64,000 nucleotides of DNA from Sulfobacillus acidophilus DSM 10332 (GCA_000237975.1 CP003179.1:62001-126000); one strand, 5' to 3'; numbered from the stretch's first letter, positions 1 to 9,423 are shown. The notes: a model not told the origin generated them from the sequence alone. Numbers and translations are program-made.

Positions 1-2
1 TC

Positions 3-77
3 CGGCTTTTACTGCTGGTGGCCGCCGTTGTGCTGACTACCGTCTTCATCTTTCGTCAACCTCCGCCCCGGAGTTAA
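3..77 (+). CDS. C-terminal end of an unidentified membrane protein (partial)
   Basis: The window opens inside a reading frame of 24 codons that ends at TAA. It encodes a strongly hydrophobic run (LLLLVAAVVLTTVFIF) followed by a short basic, proline-rich tail (RQPPPRS), which looks like the last transmembrane helix of a membrane protein. The start lies outside the window, so no function can be given. The 174 bases from here to the vsr start hold no gene that I can support. Confidence 0.45.
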   Translation, partial: RLLLLVAAVVLTTVFIFRQPPPRS

Positions 78-251
78 CGTTGAGAGCATTGGTATAGGGC
101 GCCATTTTTGGTAATGGTCTTCTTCGGTTTTTCTTCGATCTGGAAGGAATTTCGGATTAAAAGTCGAAAAAAGCAATGACCGGTTGGCAGACTATGCAAT
201 ATATGCCGGATCAGCTTGGTCGGGTAACACGTCATGGTTTGAGGTTCGCCT

Positions 252-677
252 ATGGATAGGATGACCGCCGAATCACGCAGTCGGGTTATGGCCCGGGTCA
301 AGAACAAAAATACCGCTCCGGAAATACTATTGCGAAAAACCCTCTATGCCGCCGGAGTGCGTGGTTGGCGTTGCCATAAAAGGGATTTGCCGGGAACGCC
401 CGACATCGTGTTTACACGATGGAAGCTCGCGATTTTTGTCGACGGGGCATTTTGGCATGGCCATCCCAGTCATTATCGTCCTGGTCAAAGCGGGACTTTT
501 TGGGACCGAAAGATTGAAAAGAACCGGCGCCGTGACGACGAGGTGAATCGTCTTCTTTCCCGTTTGGGCTATACGGTGATTCGCGTGTGGGATTTTGAAA
601 TCGAAAAAGATCCTGCAGCGGTGGCCCGGAGAATCTCGGAGCGGTTACGGGAATTAAAGGGGACGGTATCCGAATGA
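252..677 (+). CDS. vsr: Vsr-type DNA mismatch endonuclease
   Basis: This 141-residue protein belongs to the very-short-patch repair endonucleases, which nick 5' of the T in T:G mismatches left by deamination of 5-methylcytosine. The family core is clear: an N-terminal RSRVMARVKNKNTAPE segment, LPGTPDIVF with Asp51 (the metal-binding aspartate position of E. coli Vsr) and VDGAFWHGH at residues 63-71. The length is normal for the family. The start at 252 has GAGG seven bases upstream. The stop overlaps the start of the cytosine methyltransferase by ATGA, so the pair is co-translated, as expected of a methylase with its repair partner. The cysteines that bind the structural zinc in E. coli Vsr are not present: Ala66, Ser73 and no Cys near residue 117. 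The fold may therefore be stabilised differently. Confidence 0.9.
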   Translation: MDRMTAESRSRVMARVKNKNTAPEILLRKTLYAAGVRGWRCHKRDLPGTPDIVFTRWKLAIFVDGAFWHGHPSHYRPGQSGTFWDRKIEKNRRRDDEVNRLLSRLGYTVIRVWDFEIEKDPAAVARRISERLRELKGTVSE

Positions 678-1789
678 ACGGACTCGGGAACCGAAAAAAG
701 CGGTATCGCTCCGAGGATTTGGTGGCCGTTGACCTTTTTGCGGGAGGCGGAGGCCTGACGCTCGGTTTGAAATTGGCCGGGTTTCGTGTTTTGGGCGCGG
801 TCGAAATTGATGATTTGGCGGCAGAAACGTACCGGATGAATCACCCCGAGGTTGACATCGAACAACAAGACATCCGCCTATTGGATGCGGAGGAATTTCG
901 TCGGACGTTGGGTCTCCGGAAAGGCCGGCTGGATCTCTTGGCGGGATGTCCTCCGTGTCAGGGGTTTTCCGCCTTGACGACCAAAAACGGGGCCAAGACG
1001 ATTGACGACCCGAGAAACTCCCTGGTACGCGAGTTCGTGCGATTTACCGACGAATTTAAGCCGAAAGTTATTATGCTGGAAAACGTGCCGGGGTTGGCGA
1101 ACGACCCGGGATTTCATGACGTCCTTCGGGAATTGGAGTCGTTGGGTTATACGGTGGAATTCCGCATATTGAATTCGGCAAAATTCGGGGTTCCCCAGAG
1201 AAGACGGCGATTGATTCTTTTAGCCGGATTATATGGCCCCGTACCGTTTGCGGAGGCGGCGGAGACACCGGAAATCACGGTTCGAGAAACTATCGGCATG
1301 TTGCCGGAACCCGGCGACAGCGGGGATCCTCTTCACGATTTGCCCGAAAAGCGGAGCGAACGGGTCCGGCGCATTATCCAAACGATCCCGTTGGATGGCG
1401 GCAGTCGTGCGGAGTTGCCGGAAGACCTGACCTTGGACTGTCACCGTCGCGGAAACGGGTTTAAGGACGTTTACGGACGAATGGCCTGGGATGCGGTGGC
1501 CCCGACGATTACGGGCGGTTGCGTGAATCCGAGCAAGGGCCGGTTCCTTCACCCGTCTCAACACCGAACCATTACGCTACGGGAAGCGGCGCTTTTACAG
1601 GGGTTTCCGCGCGATTACCGGTTTAGTCTCCGAAAGGGGAAATACGCCGCCGCGGTGGTCATCGGGAACGCGCTGCCTCCTGAATTTATCCGTCGGCATG
1701 CCGTTAAGGTAAAGCATTACATTCGTCGCCGATACCTACGAAAGACAACGGAATCGGGGAAGACTCCTCAAAATCTCCATATGACGTAA
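674..1789 (+). CDS. C5-cytosine DNA methyltransferase (Dcm family)
   Basis: This 371-residue enzyme transfers a methyl group from S-adenosylmethionine to carbon 5 of cytosine in a DNA target. All main motifs are visible in order: motif I FAGGGGLTLGL (residues 22-32), motif IV PPCQGFS with the catalytic Cys95, motif VI ENVPGL, motif VIII QRRRRL, motif IX ITLREAALLQGFP and motif X GNALPPEF. The target-recognition region between VIII and IX is short, about 90 residues, so the recognition site cannot be read off. It is translationally coupled to vsr through ATGA. No dedicated restriction endonuclease lies beside it. It may be a Dcm-like maintenance methylase, or it may mark self DNA for the helicase-nuclease encoded next, by analogy with the cytosine methylase DrmMII of class 2 DISARM. 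Confidence 0.93.
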   Translation: MNGLGNRKKRYRSEDLVAVDLFAGGGGLTLGLKLAGFRVLGAVEIDDLAAETYRMNHPEVDIEQQDIRLLDAEEFRRTLGLRKGRLDLLAGCPPCQGFSALTTKNGAKTIDDPRNSLVREFVRFTDEFKPKVIMLENVPGLANDPGFHDVLRELESLGYTVEFRILNSAKFGVPQRRRRLILLAGLYGPVPFAEAAETPEITVRETIGMLPEPGDSGDPLHDLPEKRSERVRRIIQTIPLDGGSRAELPEDLTLDCHRRGNGFKDVYGRMAWDAVAPTITGGCVNPSKGRFLHPSQHRTITLREAALLQGFPRDYRFSLRKGKYAAAVVIGNALPPEFIRRHAVKVKHYIRRRYLRKTTESGKTPQNLHMT

Positions 1790-1889
1790 CCTGCGCCAAC
1801 GGTAAACGCGGGACGGTGAATGGATACCGAGGTACCTAATAAAAAGTCCGAAAAGAGAGACGAATTTGCTCCGGAAGGGGGGCTCCCAA

Positions 1890-4800
1890 TTGACACCGGA
1901 AGAAATTAAAGAAAGGCTTTTGGCCGGACTTACCGAGGATCAGAAAGTTGCCGTGCAGTCTCCCAAACGACGTTTGTTGATCGTCGCGGGAGCGGGTGCC
2001 GGAAAAACCGAGGTTATGGCTCGGCGTATCGTCTGGTGGATTACCATGAACGACGTACCGAAGGAACGGACCGTCGCCCTGACGTTTACGGAAAAGGCCG
2101 CGGGAGAGATGAAATTCCGGATCAGGGAAAAACTGAAAACGATTGCCGATCCGGGTGACGACGTGAGTTTGGGGGGGATGTACGTCGGTACGATTCACGG
2201 TTATTGTCTGGCTAAACTGCGAGAATATTGGCCCGATATCTATCATAATTACGACATTCTGGACGAAGCGGCCCGTAGCGCGCTGATTTTTCGGGAGTTT
2301 CGCGGGGTTTTACGGCTGGATAAATTACAGGAGGCGTTAAACACCAGCCAAAACGAGACCGTCAAGCGTTTTATGACCGGATACGACCAACTGAACGAAC
2401 ATAACCTGCTGGATGTCGCCCTTCCCGATACCGTACCGCCTTATCGGTTAGGCGACGACGAGAGGGCGTGGTGTGCCGAAGCTCGTCTAAGGACCGACGT
2501 CGGCGACGATGCCGTATCACGGGCGTTTGCCGAGTCCGCGGCACGATATTACGCGTACTTGCGTTGTCGACGGTTTCTCGATTTCAGTACCTCCCAGACC
2601 GAATTTTTAAGAAATATGGCGAGGGACCCGGATCCCCCGCACCGATTGTCCGAAGAACCTCTTCATGTGGTGGTCGACGAGGCGCAAGACCTTAATCCGG
2701 TTCAACAAGACATCGTCGAACGGTTAATCGGCTCTATCGGATCCCTGACGGTCGTCGGGGATCATCGACAATCCATTTACGGCTTTCGGGGGGCAAAAGT
2801 CCAAATCATTGCCGATCTTTGGGCGACGTTTCGGCGGGCCGACGACGGGGAAACCATAGACTTGCGGGAGAATTTTCGTTCCACGCCGCGCATCATCGGC
2901 ATTGCCAACGAATGGGCCCGAACCATCTCGCCCTTGGGTTCGATGATTACGCCCGATATGCGGCACGGGAAGGAAGACCGGATCGATATCGATCCGTCGC
3001 ACGTGGCGTCCGTACGGTTTACCACACGGGAAGAGGAAGCCCGATGGATAGCCGACGCCATTCGAGCCCTGGTTCCGTCGGATCGGTTCGGGGCGGAGCA
3101 CGATAAGCGGAACGGGAAGACGCGCGGGCTTAGCCTGTCCGACATCGGCATCCTGGTGCGATCGGCGACCGATGTACGCACCTATATGAACGCCCTGGAA
3201 AATCGCGGCATCCCGGTCGTCGTTCGCGCAGGGCCGGATTTGTTTTCGCAACCGGAAGTGTTGTTTTTTTTAGGGCTTTTGGCCATTACGGCAAACATCG
3301 CCGAATTTTACGGGTCTTTACATAATCCTCGGTCGTTGCCGGCACGCATCCAAAACGTGCTTGGTTGCCCTCCGCGACCTGACGAGGTCATCCGGGCTTC
3401 CGCCGACATGCTACGGAAAGCGGGCCTGCCGTTGTCGCACGAGGCCGAACGACGGGTCTTACGAGCCGCCGAGGCCGTTCGCGACAAGATCACATCGGGT
3501 TCGGCCGGGGCCGGCGACTTTCGTGACGAGGGGCTTCAAAGGTATTTGCGGGATTCGGGAAAACCGCGGCGGGTATTTCCTCAAACCATCTATCACTGGT
3601 TATTGACGGAAGCGGAGATTGACCGGTGGGACACCGGTTTTCCTCGAGGGGAGACCGCTTTGTTCCATTTGGGGGCGTTAAGCGGCCTCGTGACCGGGTT
3701 GGAGACGCCGGGCTGGACCAGTGCCACGGATTACAAGTGGCAAATTGTCGGATTGGGCCAATTCGGGTCCGAGGAAGGCCGGAGTCCCGAACAGCCGTTA
3801 CTGGTGCCGCCCGACGCCGTCACGCTGAGTACCATACATGGCGTCAAGGGACTCGAATTCGCCGCGGTTTTTTTGGCCGACGTGACCGCCGGGCGGTTTC
3901 CGAGCTCGCTGGCCAAAAGGAAGGCGGAGTTACCGATGTCCGGAGACATTCTGCGACAAATCGACGCCGACGGATTATCGGATAACGACAACCACGACGG
4001 CGAGAGGCGACTCATGTACGTAGCGTTGACTCGGGCCGAACGGTTCCTGTTCGTCTCGCGTTCGGGAAAAAGGACATCGCAATTTATCAAGGATCTGGAG
4101 CCGATTATCCGTCACAACGGGGGAACGGTAACGGACAACCCGACAGAGCTTTTACGTCGGATTCGTCATGCCCCGTTGGAATATCAACGGGACGTCCAGC
4201 TGAACACGTCGTTTTCCGATCTCCGGTATTACCTCGCATGCGCCCATGACTTTTATTTACGGAAGGTACTGGGGTTTTCCCCCACTATCGATCAGGCCTT
4301 CGGATACGGTCGCGGCCTACATAACTTGATGCGGGCAATACATGGTAATCCCCGATATTGGGCGGAATTGGCGACAGACCAAAAGCGCTTGATAAGCGAA
4401 CTGGAAAAATTGGTGGATCAAGGGCTCTTTTACCTTCGGTACACGACTGGAGAACCCGCGGAAAACATGCGCCAAAAAGGGATCAGGTTGGCGGCCGAAT
4501 ATGTGCGCACGTTCCGGTCGGAATTGGAACGGACGGTATTTGAACCCGAAAAGGCGTTCGAAACGGTATTGGATCCGGGCGACGACTCCGGAGGCATCAT
4601 GGTATCCGGGGCCATCGACGTGGTGCGGCACGAGGATCCTCCGCGTGTTACCCTCATCGACTTTAAGTCAGGGGACCCGGATTCCGACAAATATCGGCTG
4701 GACGAGGATGAAATGCGCCTGCAACTCGGCATCTATGCGCTTGGGACCAAAAAGGAGTTGGAATACGAACCGGATTTGGGATTGGTCCGGTATCTCGATG

Positions 4801-5015
4801 TGGACGGAACCGCGGAGCGGCGGCAACTGGAGGTGTCCTTGGATGCCAAATCCCTAAAAACGGCGGAGGATACGGTCCTTGGAATTGCGCGAGCGATCAA
4901 AAATCGGGACTTCCGACGGGGGCCGGCCAAGCCCGCGGCCGACGGTAAGCATCGGTGTCGGACATGCGACTTTTTCGGGTTTTGCGGCATGAAAGTCGGT
5001 GTCGGGGATCGGTGA
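1890..5015 (+). CDS. UvrD-type helicase fused to an AddB/Cas4-like iron-sulfur nuclease
   Basis: This 1041-residue SF1A helicase has Walker A AGAGAGKTEVM (about residue 33), motif II VVDEAQDLNP (about 262), motif III GDHRQSIYGFRGA, motif V STIHGVKGLEF (about 647) and motif VI YVALTRAERF. The C-terminal third is a PD-(D/E)XK nuclease with AIDVV and LIDFKSG (about 908-926). A cysteine in YLACAHDFYL before the nuclease core and the triad CRTCDFFGFC near the C terminus match the four-cysteine iron-sulfur cluster of AddB and Cas4 nucleases. It probably unwinds and degrades linear or unmodified DNA. The TTG at 1890 is preferred because a GGAAGGGGGG ribosome site lies eight bases upstream; another in-frame TTG at 1866 would place that site inside the gene. 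The gene follows the cytosine methylase after 100 bases. Confidence 0.88.
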   Translation: MTPEEIKERLLAGLTEDQKVAVQSPKRRLLIVAGAGAGKTEVMARRIVWWITMNDVPKERTVALTFTEKAAGEMKFRIREKLKTIADPGDDVSLGGMYVGTIHGYCLAKLREYWPDIYHNYDILDEAARSALIFREFRGVLRLDKLQEALNTSQNETVKRFMTGYDQLNEHNLLDVALPDTVPPYRLGDDERAWCAEARLRTDVGDDAVSRAFAESAARYYAYLRCRRFLDFSTSQTEFLRNMARDPDPPHRLSEEPLHVVVDEAQDLNPVQQDIVERLIGSIGSLTVVGDHRQSIYGFRGAKVQIIADLWATFRRADDGETIDLRENFRSTPRIIGIANEWARTISPLGSMITPDMRHGKEDRIDIDPSHVASVRFTTREEEARWIADAIRALVPSDRFGAEHDKRNGKTRGLSLSDIGILVRSATDVRTYMNALENRGIPVVVRAGPDLFSQPEVLFFLGLLAITANIAEFYGSLHNPRSLPARIQNVLGCPPRPDEVIRASADMLRKAGLPLSHEAERRVLRAAEAVRDKITSGSAGAGDFRDEGLQRYLRDSGKPRRVFPQTIYHWLLTEAEIDRWDTGFPRGETALFHLGALSGLVTGLETPGWTSATDYKWQIVGLGQFGSEEGRSPEQPLLVPPDAVTLSTIHGVKGLEFAAVFLADVTAGRFPSSLAKRKAELPMSGDILRQIDADGLSDNDNHDGERRLMYVALTRAERFLFVSRSGKRTSQFIKDLEPIIRHNGGTVTDNPTELLRRIRHAPLEYQRDVQLNTSFSDLRYYLACAHDFYLRKVLGFSPTIDQAFGYGRGLHNLMRAIHGNPRYWAELATDQKRLISELEKLVDQGLFYLRYTTGEPAENMRQKGIRLAAEYVRTFRSELERTVFEPEKAFETVLDPGDDSGGIMVSGAIDVVRHEDPPRVTLIDFKSGDPDSDKYRLDEDEMRLQLGIYALGTKKELEYEPDLGLVRYLDVDGTAERRQLEVSLDAKSLKTAEDTVLGIARAIKNRDFRRGPAKPAADGKHRCRTCDFFGFCGMKVGVGDR

Positions 5016-5035
5016 CGAGAGGGGAGGCCTAGAGA

Positions 5036-5746
5036 ATGCACGATGACGTTATGATCGATATCAAGCCGTTTGGCCAAAAGGCATTTCGAATCGAAAACGC
5101 GTGGGAAATCGCCGAACTTTTCTTTCGGACCGACCCCAGTTCCGCTTATGACGTATCCCGGAAAGGCTACGACGCGTGGATTCTGGCGCACGCTCAGGAT
5201 CCGGATTGGCGGGATATGGTGATACCGGAGGATATCGGCATTATTAACGGGTCCAATATGCATATGCGATCACCTTTGACCGCTTGGCAAGCGATCGCGA
5301 CCGGTGACCGGTTGCCGTGGATCGCCGCTTTGGATCCGGGCTGGTCGACGGAAAACCTTCTCGGAGGGGACTGGCATCGGGCCCGTGACCGGATTTTAGA
5401 CGCCGTTTCTCGAATGATCCGGTATCGACATATCTCCGTCGCCGGTGCCACCAAGATTTTACACATGAAAAGGCCGTACTTGGTGCCGATATTGGATTCT
5501 TATGTGGGCAACGTTCTCGGATCACCCAAACCGAGCAATAAATCCGCGATGCCGGATTGGTCCGCCCGAATGTTGGATAGCCTGCATGAGATTTTGGTTT
5601 CGAATCGGGACGCCTTGACGGCGATTCAACAACGGCTAATGGCTCGCGGCATTTTTCGGACGCCCGTACGGATATTGGACGCCGTTTTGTGGAGCGCGGA
5701 GCCGACTTCGACATTTGGGTACCGCGTTAAACGGCGAGAACTGTAA
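5036..5746 (+). CDS. Uncharacterised 236-residue protein (possibly DUF6308-like)
   Basis: The function is not known. The protein is soluble, with no signal peptide or membrane segment, and appears mostly helical. It has a helical N-terminal part, a central segment RYRHISVAGATKILHMKRP followed by a helix with PILDSYVG, and a basic C terminus ending RVKRREL. The SVAGATK...RP pattern resembles what I remember of DUF6308 proteins, but this cannot be checked here. GAGGGGAGG eight bases upstream fixes the ATG start. The gene begins 20 bases after the helicase-nuclease, so it is the last gene of the first block. A nucleic-acid-binding or accessory role there is only inference. Confidence 0.7.
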   Translation: MHDDVMIDIKPFGQKAFRIENAWEIAELFFRTDPSSAYDVSRKGYDAWILAHAQDPDWRDMVIPEDIGIINGSNMHMRSPLTAWQAIATGDRLPWIAALDPGWSTENLLGGDWHRARDRILDAVSRMIRYRHISVAGATKILHMKRPYLVPILDSYVGNVLGSPKPSNKSAMPDWSARMLDSLHEILVSNRDALTAIQQRLMARGIFRTPVRILDAVLWSAEPTSTFGYRVKRREL

Positions 5747-5835
5747 TCGTCCTGTATGAGCAACAGGGTTTCAAACATCTTCCAAGCTTGAAAGGCTTTG
5801 GGATTGCAGGGATTGACGGCTTTATGTCGAATGTG

Positions 5836-5853
5836 TGTCAATAAGGTTTGACA
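5836..5853 (+). promoter_or_regulatory. Putative operator dyad upstream of the DUF499 operon
   Basis: TGTCAA-TAAGGT-TTGACA is a perfect 6-bp inverted repeat with a 6-base spacer. Together with its upstream flank (TGTGTGTCAA) it recurs at 20196-20213 in front of the other plus-strand operon of the island. The dyad ends 67 bases before the start at 5921. TTGACA could also serve as a -35 element, but no convincing -10 lies at the proper distance. TATGAT (5854-5859) and TATAAC (5866-5871) are nearby. The remaining bases of 5747-5920 hold no gene. Confidence 0.45.
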
Positions 5854-5920
5854 TATGATACACACTATAACGGGATCATTCGAATCCCCATCGTAATGGA
5901 AACGGGTTGGTGACCGGAAA

Positions 5921-8920
5921 ATGGGAATTAAAGTCGGAGCCGTACCTCATGCCTATTTATTAAAAGACACCTTGACGGATGCCGATTTCGCGGCCGATTT
6001 AATGCGTCTCTATCGCAACGAAGCGCCTCCGGTCTACCAGGATCCGACCGTATTTTTAAAGCAAACCTTTCCTACCGAGGGTCTTCGCGACACGTTGAAG
6101 CAAGTGTTCGGTCGCATCGCCCATGTGCCCGGATCCGCTTCGGTCATTCGGCTGGAAACCGCTTTCGGGGGCGGCAAGACGCACGTGATGAGTACCATCT
6201 ACCACGTGGCCCGAGACGGACACCGTCTCCGATCGCTCGTCCGGCCGCTTTTGGACGAGGCCTTGATACCTTCGGCACCGGTCAAAACCGTGGTTTTGGT
6301 GGGGGACAAGTATTCCGGAAACCACTGCATGGAATATGCGGAAGACGGCATCGAAACGCATACGTTATGGGGCGAATTGGCGTACCAGGTCGGGGGCAAA
6401 GAAGCGTGGAACACCTGGAAGGCCTACGACGAGGAGCGGATGCCCCCCAGTGACGCGGTGTTGCACCGTTTGTTGAGCGGGTCTCCGGTCGTGTTGCTGA
6501 TGGACGAATTGCCGGCCTATTTGCGTACCGCCCGGTCGGTCACCGTGGGGCACACGACCCTGGCCGGGGTGACGATTCCGTTTATGCAACGGCTGTTGAC
6601 CCTGGCGGCGAGTTTGCCGAATCTGGTGGTGGTGTACTCGTTGGCTCGGGAAGCGTATGCGGACGAAGCGGAAGAACTGTTACGGGAACTTGACGCGGTG
6701 TCGGCACGGGTCGAGACGGTAATCCGGCCGACCGGGGATACCGAAGTCGCGGCTATCGTCAACCGGCGGTTGTTTGCCTCGGTCGATCCGGCGGCCGCCG
6801 AAAACACCGCGGACCGGTTTATCCGGTACTACCAGTCGTCTCTCGGTAACGACATGCCGTTACCGGCCGAATATGTTACCCCCGCATACCGGGAGGCGCT
6901 GATCCGGTCCTATCCGTTTCATCCGGCCCTGTTGGACGTGCTTGACCGAAAGGTGGCGACCATACCCGATTTCAACAAAACGCGGGGAGCCTTGCGGGTA
7001 TTGGCGGATACGGTTCAAGCCTTATGGGAGGGGGACGACGATCCGGACCTGATTCTTCCCGGAATGGTACCGGTCTCCGACGTCCGGGTTCAGCCCCAGC
7101 TGACCAGCCGTATCAAACGGGAAGTGTTTACTCATGCCCTTCGGGCGGATTTGGCCAACGATCAGGGGGATGCCCACGCCCAACTTCTGGATCGGTCATG
7201 GATCGGCCGCACGGGTCGGCCCCTGGTGTCGCACATGGCCCGGACCGCCTATCTCCATAGTCTGGTGCAAGGGAAGGCGTCCGGAGCGACCCTGACGGAT
7301 CTGCTGATCGGGGCGGGGAGTCCGGGAGTGGACTTGGGCCTTTGTCTGACGGCTTGGGAAGAGTTTATGAACGCGGCCTGGTATGTGGTATCCGACGGTC
7401 GCTTGTTCCGGTTTCAAACCGAGCCCTCGCTCAACAAAGTGATTGCGGACGAAATGACCATGGTTCACAACCAGGATGTTCGGGCGGAACTGGTGGCGAA
7501 GATTCAGCAGGTCTTTCAGGACGGCGCGTTCAAATTGGTGTACAACCCGGACGAGTCCGTCGAATTGGAGGATCGGCCGAGTTTACGGTTGGTGGTGACG
7601 AGTCCGGATGGCCCGCTGTTGGACCTGCGGACGACCGGAATCGAAACGCCGGCGATTCCCGATCGAATTCGCGATCTGTTCGAAAATCATGGCGGGGATT
7701 TACGCAAGTACCGGAACAGCCTGGTATTTTTGCTGGCCGACGAAGGAATGCGGGAGGATCTTTACCGATTGGCCCGTCGTTTACGGGTCATCCGGTCGTT
7801 GGTGGAAGACCCTTTGCGGAAAGAGGCGTTCGCTTCCCAATGGGATCGCCTGATCCAAGAACAGAAATCGGGTCCCCAAGAGCTTTCGCGGGCCATCTAC
7901 CGAACCTATCGCCACCTGTTCTATCCGGACGGCAGCGCGAACGGCCTGGCCTATCGGATAATCGAGCCGCACCAGGACGATTTTCCCAAAGGGAAAGGGC
8001 AACACATGATTGAACGCGCCCTGCGGGAACGGCCGGAAGGTCCGAAATTGCTGGTGGCCGACGACCCGCCCAAAGATCCCGACTGGCTGAAAGAACGGGC
8101 CTGGGACTACGGACGGGACGAGATTACCACCGAGGCCTTGTATCATGCGTTCTTTCGTCGGGGTCAACTGCCTTTTTTGGCGGCGGTCGATCCCTTGAAG
8201 GAATCGATTCGACAGGCCGTGGAAAAACGGCTTTGGGTATACAGAGACGGAGACCGGGTGGTTTACGGGGAATCGGTGAATCCGGTCATCTCAAGTACCG
8301 TATGGCTTTATACGGCGGAACGGGCCAAAAACCTGGGCATCGGGCCATGGCAGCCGGGCACGGACGAATCGGCCGCCATCTTGACGGAACCTGAAAAAGC
8401 CCCGGGACGTCCGGCCGAAACGGGATATTCGGGCGGATCCGCCAAAGAAGCTCGCGTAACCTACGCCAAACCCGTACGGGAATGGAAAACCACCGGTACG
8501 GTAGACGAGGTCATTCGGGATCTGGCGGATGCGGATTTAACGGAGCCGGTCGCCATCGTCCGGTTGGCGGCGGTGCAACTGGCCGCGGTCAACGCCCTGA
8601 CCGAGCTGTCCACCACCGGTATTCGGCTGCCCGTAACGGTTGACGCGAGCTTTTTGATCACGGTGGACGACGAGGAAATTCGGTTAGATTTTAAAGGGTC
8701 CGTCCGACGCTTCCAACGGGTCAAAACCGCTATAGTGCCGTTTGTCTCGGAGGCTATGACGCGAAATCGACCGGATCAAAATCATGTGTCCATGACGCTG
8801 ACATACGACTGGGATGCCGATCAGCCGACTACCGCGCTCGTCGATTGGCTTCGGACCGCGTTAGGAAAGCGGCCCGGCACGTACGAACTGACCGTCGGTT
8901 TCAAGGAAGCCACGGTATGA
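5921..8920 (+). CDS. DUF499-family AAA+ ATPase (anti-phage associated)
   Basis: This is a 999-residue ATPase of the DUF499 family. Walker A is the family's unusual ETAFGGGKTHVM (about residues 79-90) and Walker B is VVLLMDELPAY (about 188-198). An arginine-rich all-alpha part follows, then a C-terminal region with a repeated beta pattern. No nuclease or methylase motif is visible. DUF499 proteins recur next to DUF1156 methyltransferases and helicases in phage-defence loci, which is exactly the neighbourhood here, so it probably powers or gates the methylase/helicase complex encoded downstream. The start at 5921 has only a weak ribosome site. It opens the second block and has the shared dyad 67 bases upstream. 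Its substrate is unknown. Confidence 0.85.
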   Translation: MGIKVGAVPHAYLLKDTLTDADFAADLMRLYRNEAPPVYQDPTVFLKQTFPTEGLRDTLKQVFGRIAHVPGSASVIRLETAFGGGKTHVMSTIYHVARDGHRLRSLVRPLLDEALIPSAPVKTVVLVGDKYSGNHCMEYAEDGIETHTLWGELAYQVGGKEAWNTWKAYDEERMPPSDAVLHRLLSGSPVVLLMDELPAYLRTARSVTVGHTTLAGVTIPFMQRLLTLAASLPNLVVVYSLAREAYADEAEELLRELDAVSARVETVIRPTGDTEVAAIVNRRLFASVDPAAAENTADRFIRYYQSSLGNDMPLPAEYVTPAYREALIRSYPFHPALLDVLDRKVATIPDFNKTRGALRVLADTVQALWEGDDDPDLILPGMVPVSDVRVQPQLTSRIKREVFTHALRADLANDQGDAHAQLLDRSWIGRTGRPLVSHMARTAYLHSLVQGKASGATLTDLLIGAGSPGVDLGLCLTAWEEFMNAAWYVVSDGRLFRFQTEPSLNKVIADEMTMVHNQDVRAELVAKIQQVFQDGAFKLVYNPDESVELEDRPSLRLVVTSPDGPLLDLRTTGIETPAIPDRIRDLFENHGGDLRKYRNSLVFLLADEGMREDLYRLARRLRVIRSLVEDPLRKEAFASQWDRLIQEQKSGPQELSRAIYRTYRHLFYPDGSANGLAYRIIEPHQDDFPKGKGQHMIERALRERPEGPKLLVADDPPKDPDWLKERAWDYGRDEITTEALYHAFFRRGQLPFLAAVDPLKESIRQAVEKRLWVYRDGDRVVYGESVNPVISSTVWLYTAERAKNLGIGPWQPGTDESAAILTEPEKAPGRPAETGYSGGSAKEARVTYAKPVREWKTTGTVDEVIRDLADADLTEPVAIVRLAAVQLAAVNALTELSTTGIRLPVTVDASFLITVDDEEIRLDFKGSVRRFQRVKTAIVPFVSEAMTRNRPDQNHVSMTLTYDWDADQPTTALVDWLRTALGKRPGTYELTVGFKEATV

Positions 8921-8954
8921 GGACATTTCACATCATTGTGGGAGGCTTTTTTCG

Positions 8955-9389
8955 GTGACTGTTCCTAAACCCTATCGGCTGAAGGTTTCCTTGGATCACG
9001 ACAATGCACTAAGGCTGGAACTTTGGCAGGTGGGATATAGCCCTCGGGAAACCGAGCGAACGCCGCTTAAGGTCGGCACGTTGCGCGGAGTTCCGTTGAC
9101 CGTGTCCCATACCGGATTGGTCGAACTCCTGCAAAAAGAGGGATACGGACCGGGATGGTTGACGAGACCGCAACCCGAACCGGCCGAGTTGACGGAAAAC
9201 ACCGGGATATTGTTGGCCCTATGGTTTCGGTTGGTACAACCAGTCAAAAAGATCGAGCGGATTCAAAACATTATTCAGGGATTAGCCCGGATGACCCCGG
9301 ACGAACGGCAATATTTTTTTGCCCGTATCCGCTATCCCGGCAAAGGCCGCTACATGGAACGGGCACTAAGACTCTGGTTGGGCGAATGA
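8955..9389 (+). CDS. Uncharacterised 144-residue protein of the DUF499/DUF1156 block
   Basis: I do not recognise a family. The protein is small and soluble. Its N-terminal half looks beta-rich (PYRLKVSLDHDNALRLELWQ) and its C-terminal half helical and basic (IQNIIQGLARMTPDERQYFFARI). The GTG start at 8955 has GGAGG about ten bases upstream. It sits 34 bases after the DUF499 gene and 34 before the methyltransferase gene, so it is almost certainly co-transcribed with them. A small adaptor between the ATPase and the methylase is a reasonable guess. No catalytic motif supports an enzymatic role. Confidence 0.75.
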   Translation: MTVPKPYRLKVSLDHDNALRLELWQVGYSPRETERTPLKVGTLRGVPLTVSHTGLVELLQKEGYGPGWLTRPQPEPAELTENTGILLALWFRLVQPVKKIERIQNIIQGLARMTPDERQYFFARIRYPGKGRYMERALRLWLGE

Positions 9390-9423
9390 ACAGGAAAACG
9401 CAAACGAAAGAAGGGTTTTCGCT

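Noticed and set aside
674-1789. Naming the cytosine methylase DrmMII of class 2 DISARM
   Set aside because: It overlaps vsr and is about 26 kb from drmA/drmB, so a Dcm-Vsr pairing explains it at least as well. No drmE-like gene was recognised.
1820-1909. A 29-codon frame (MDTEVPNKKSEKRDEFAPEG...) just before the helicase-nuclease
   Set aside because: It overlaps the preferred start of the helicase in another frame, has a weak ribosome site and a low-complexity charged product. A leader peptide is possible but unsupported.
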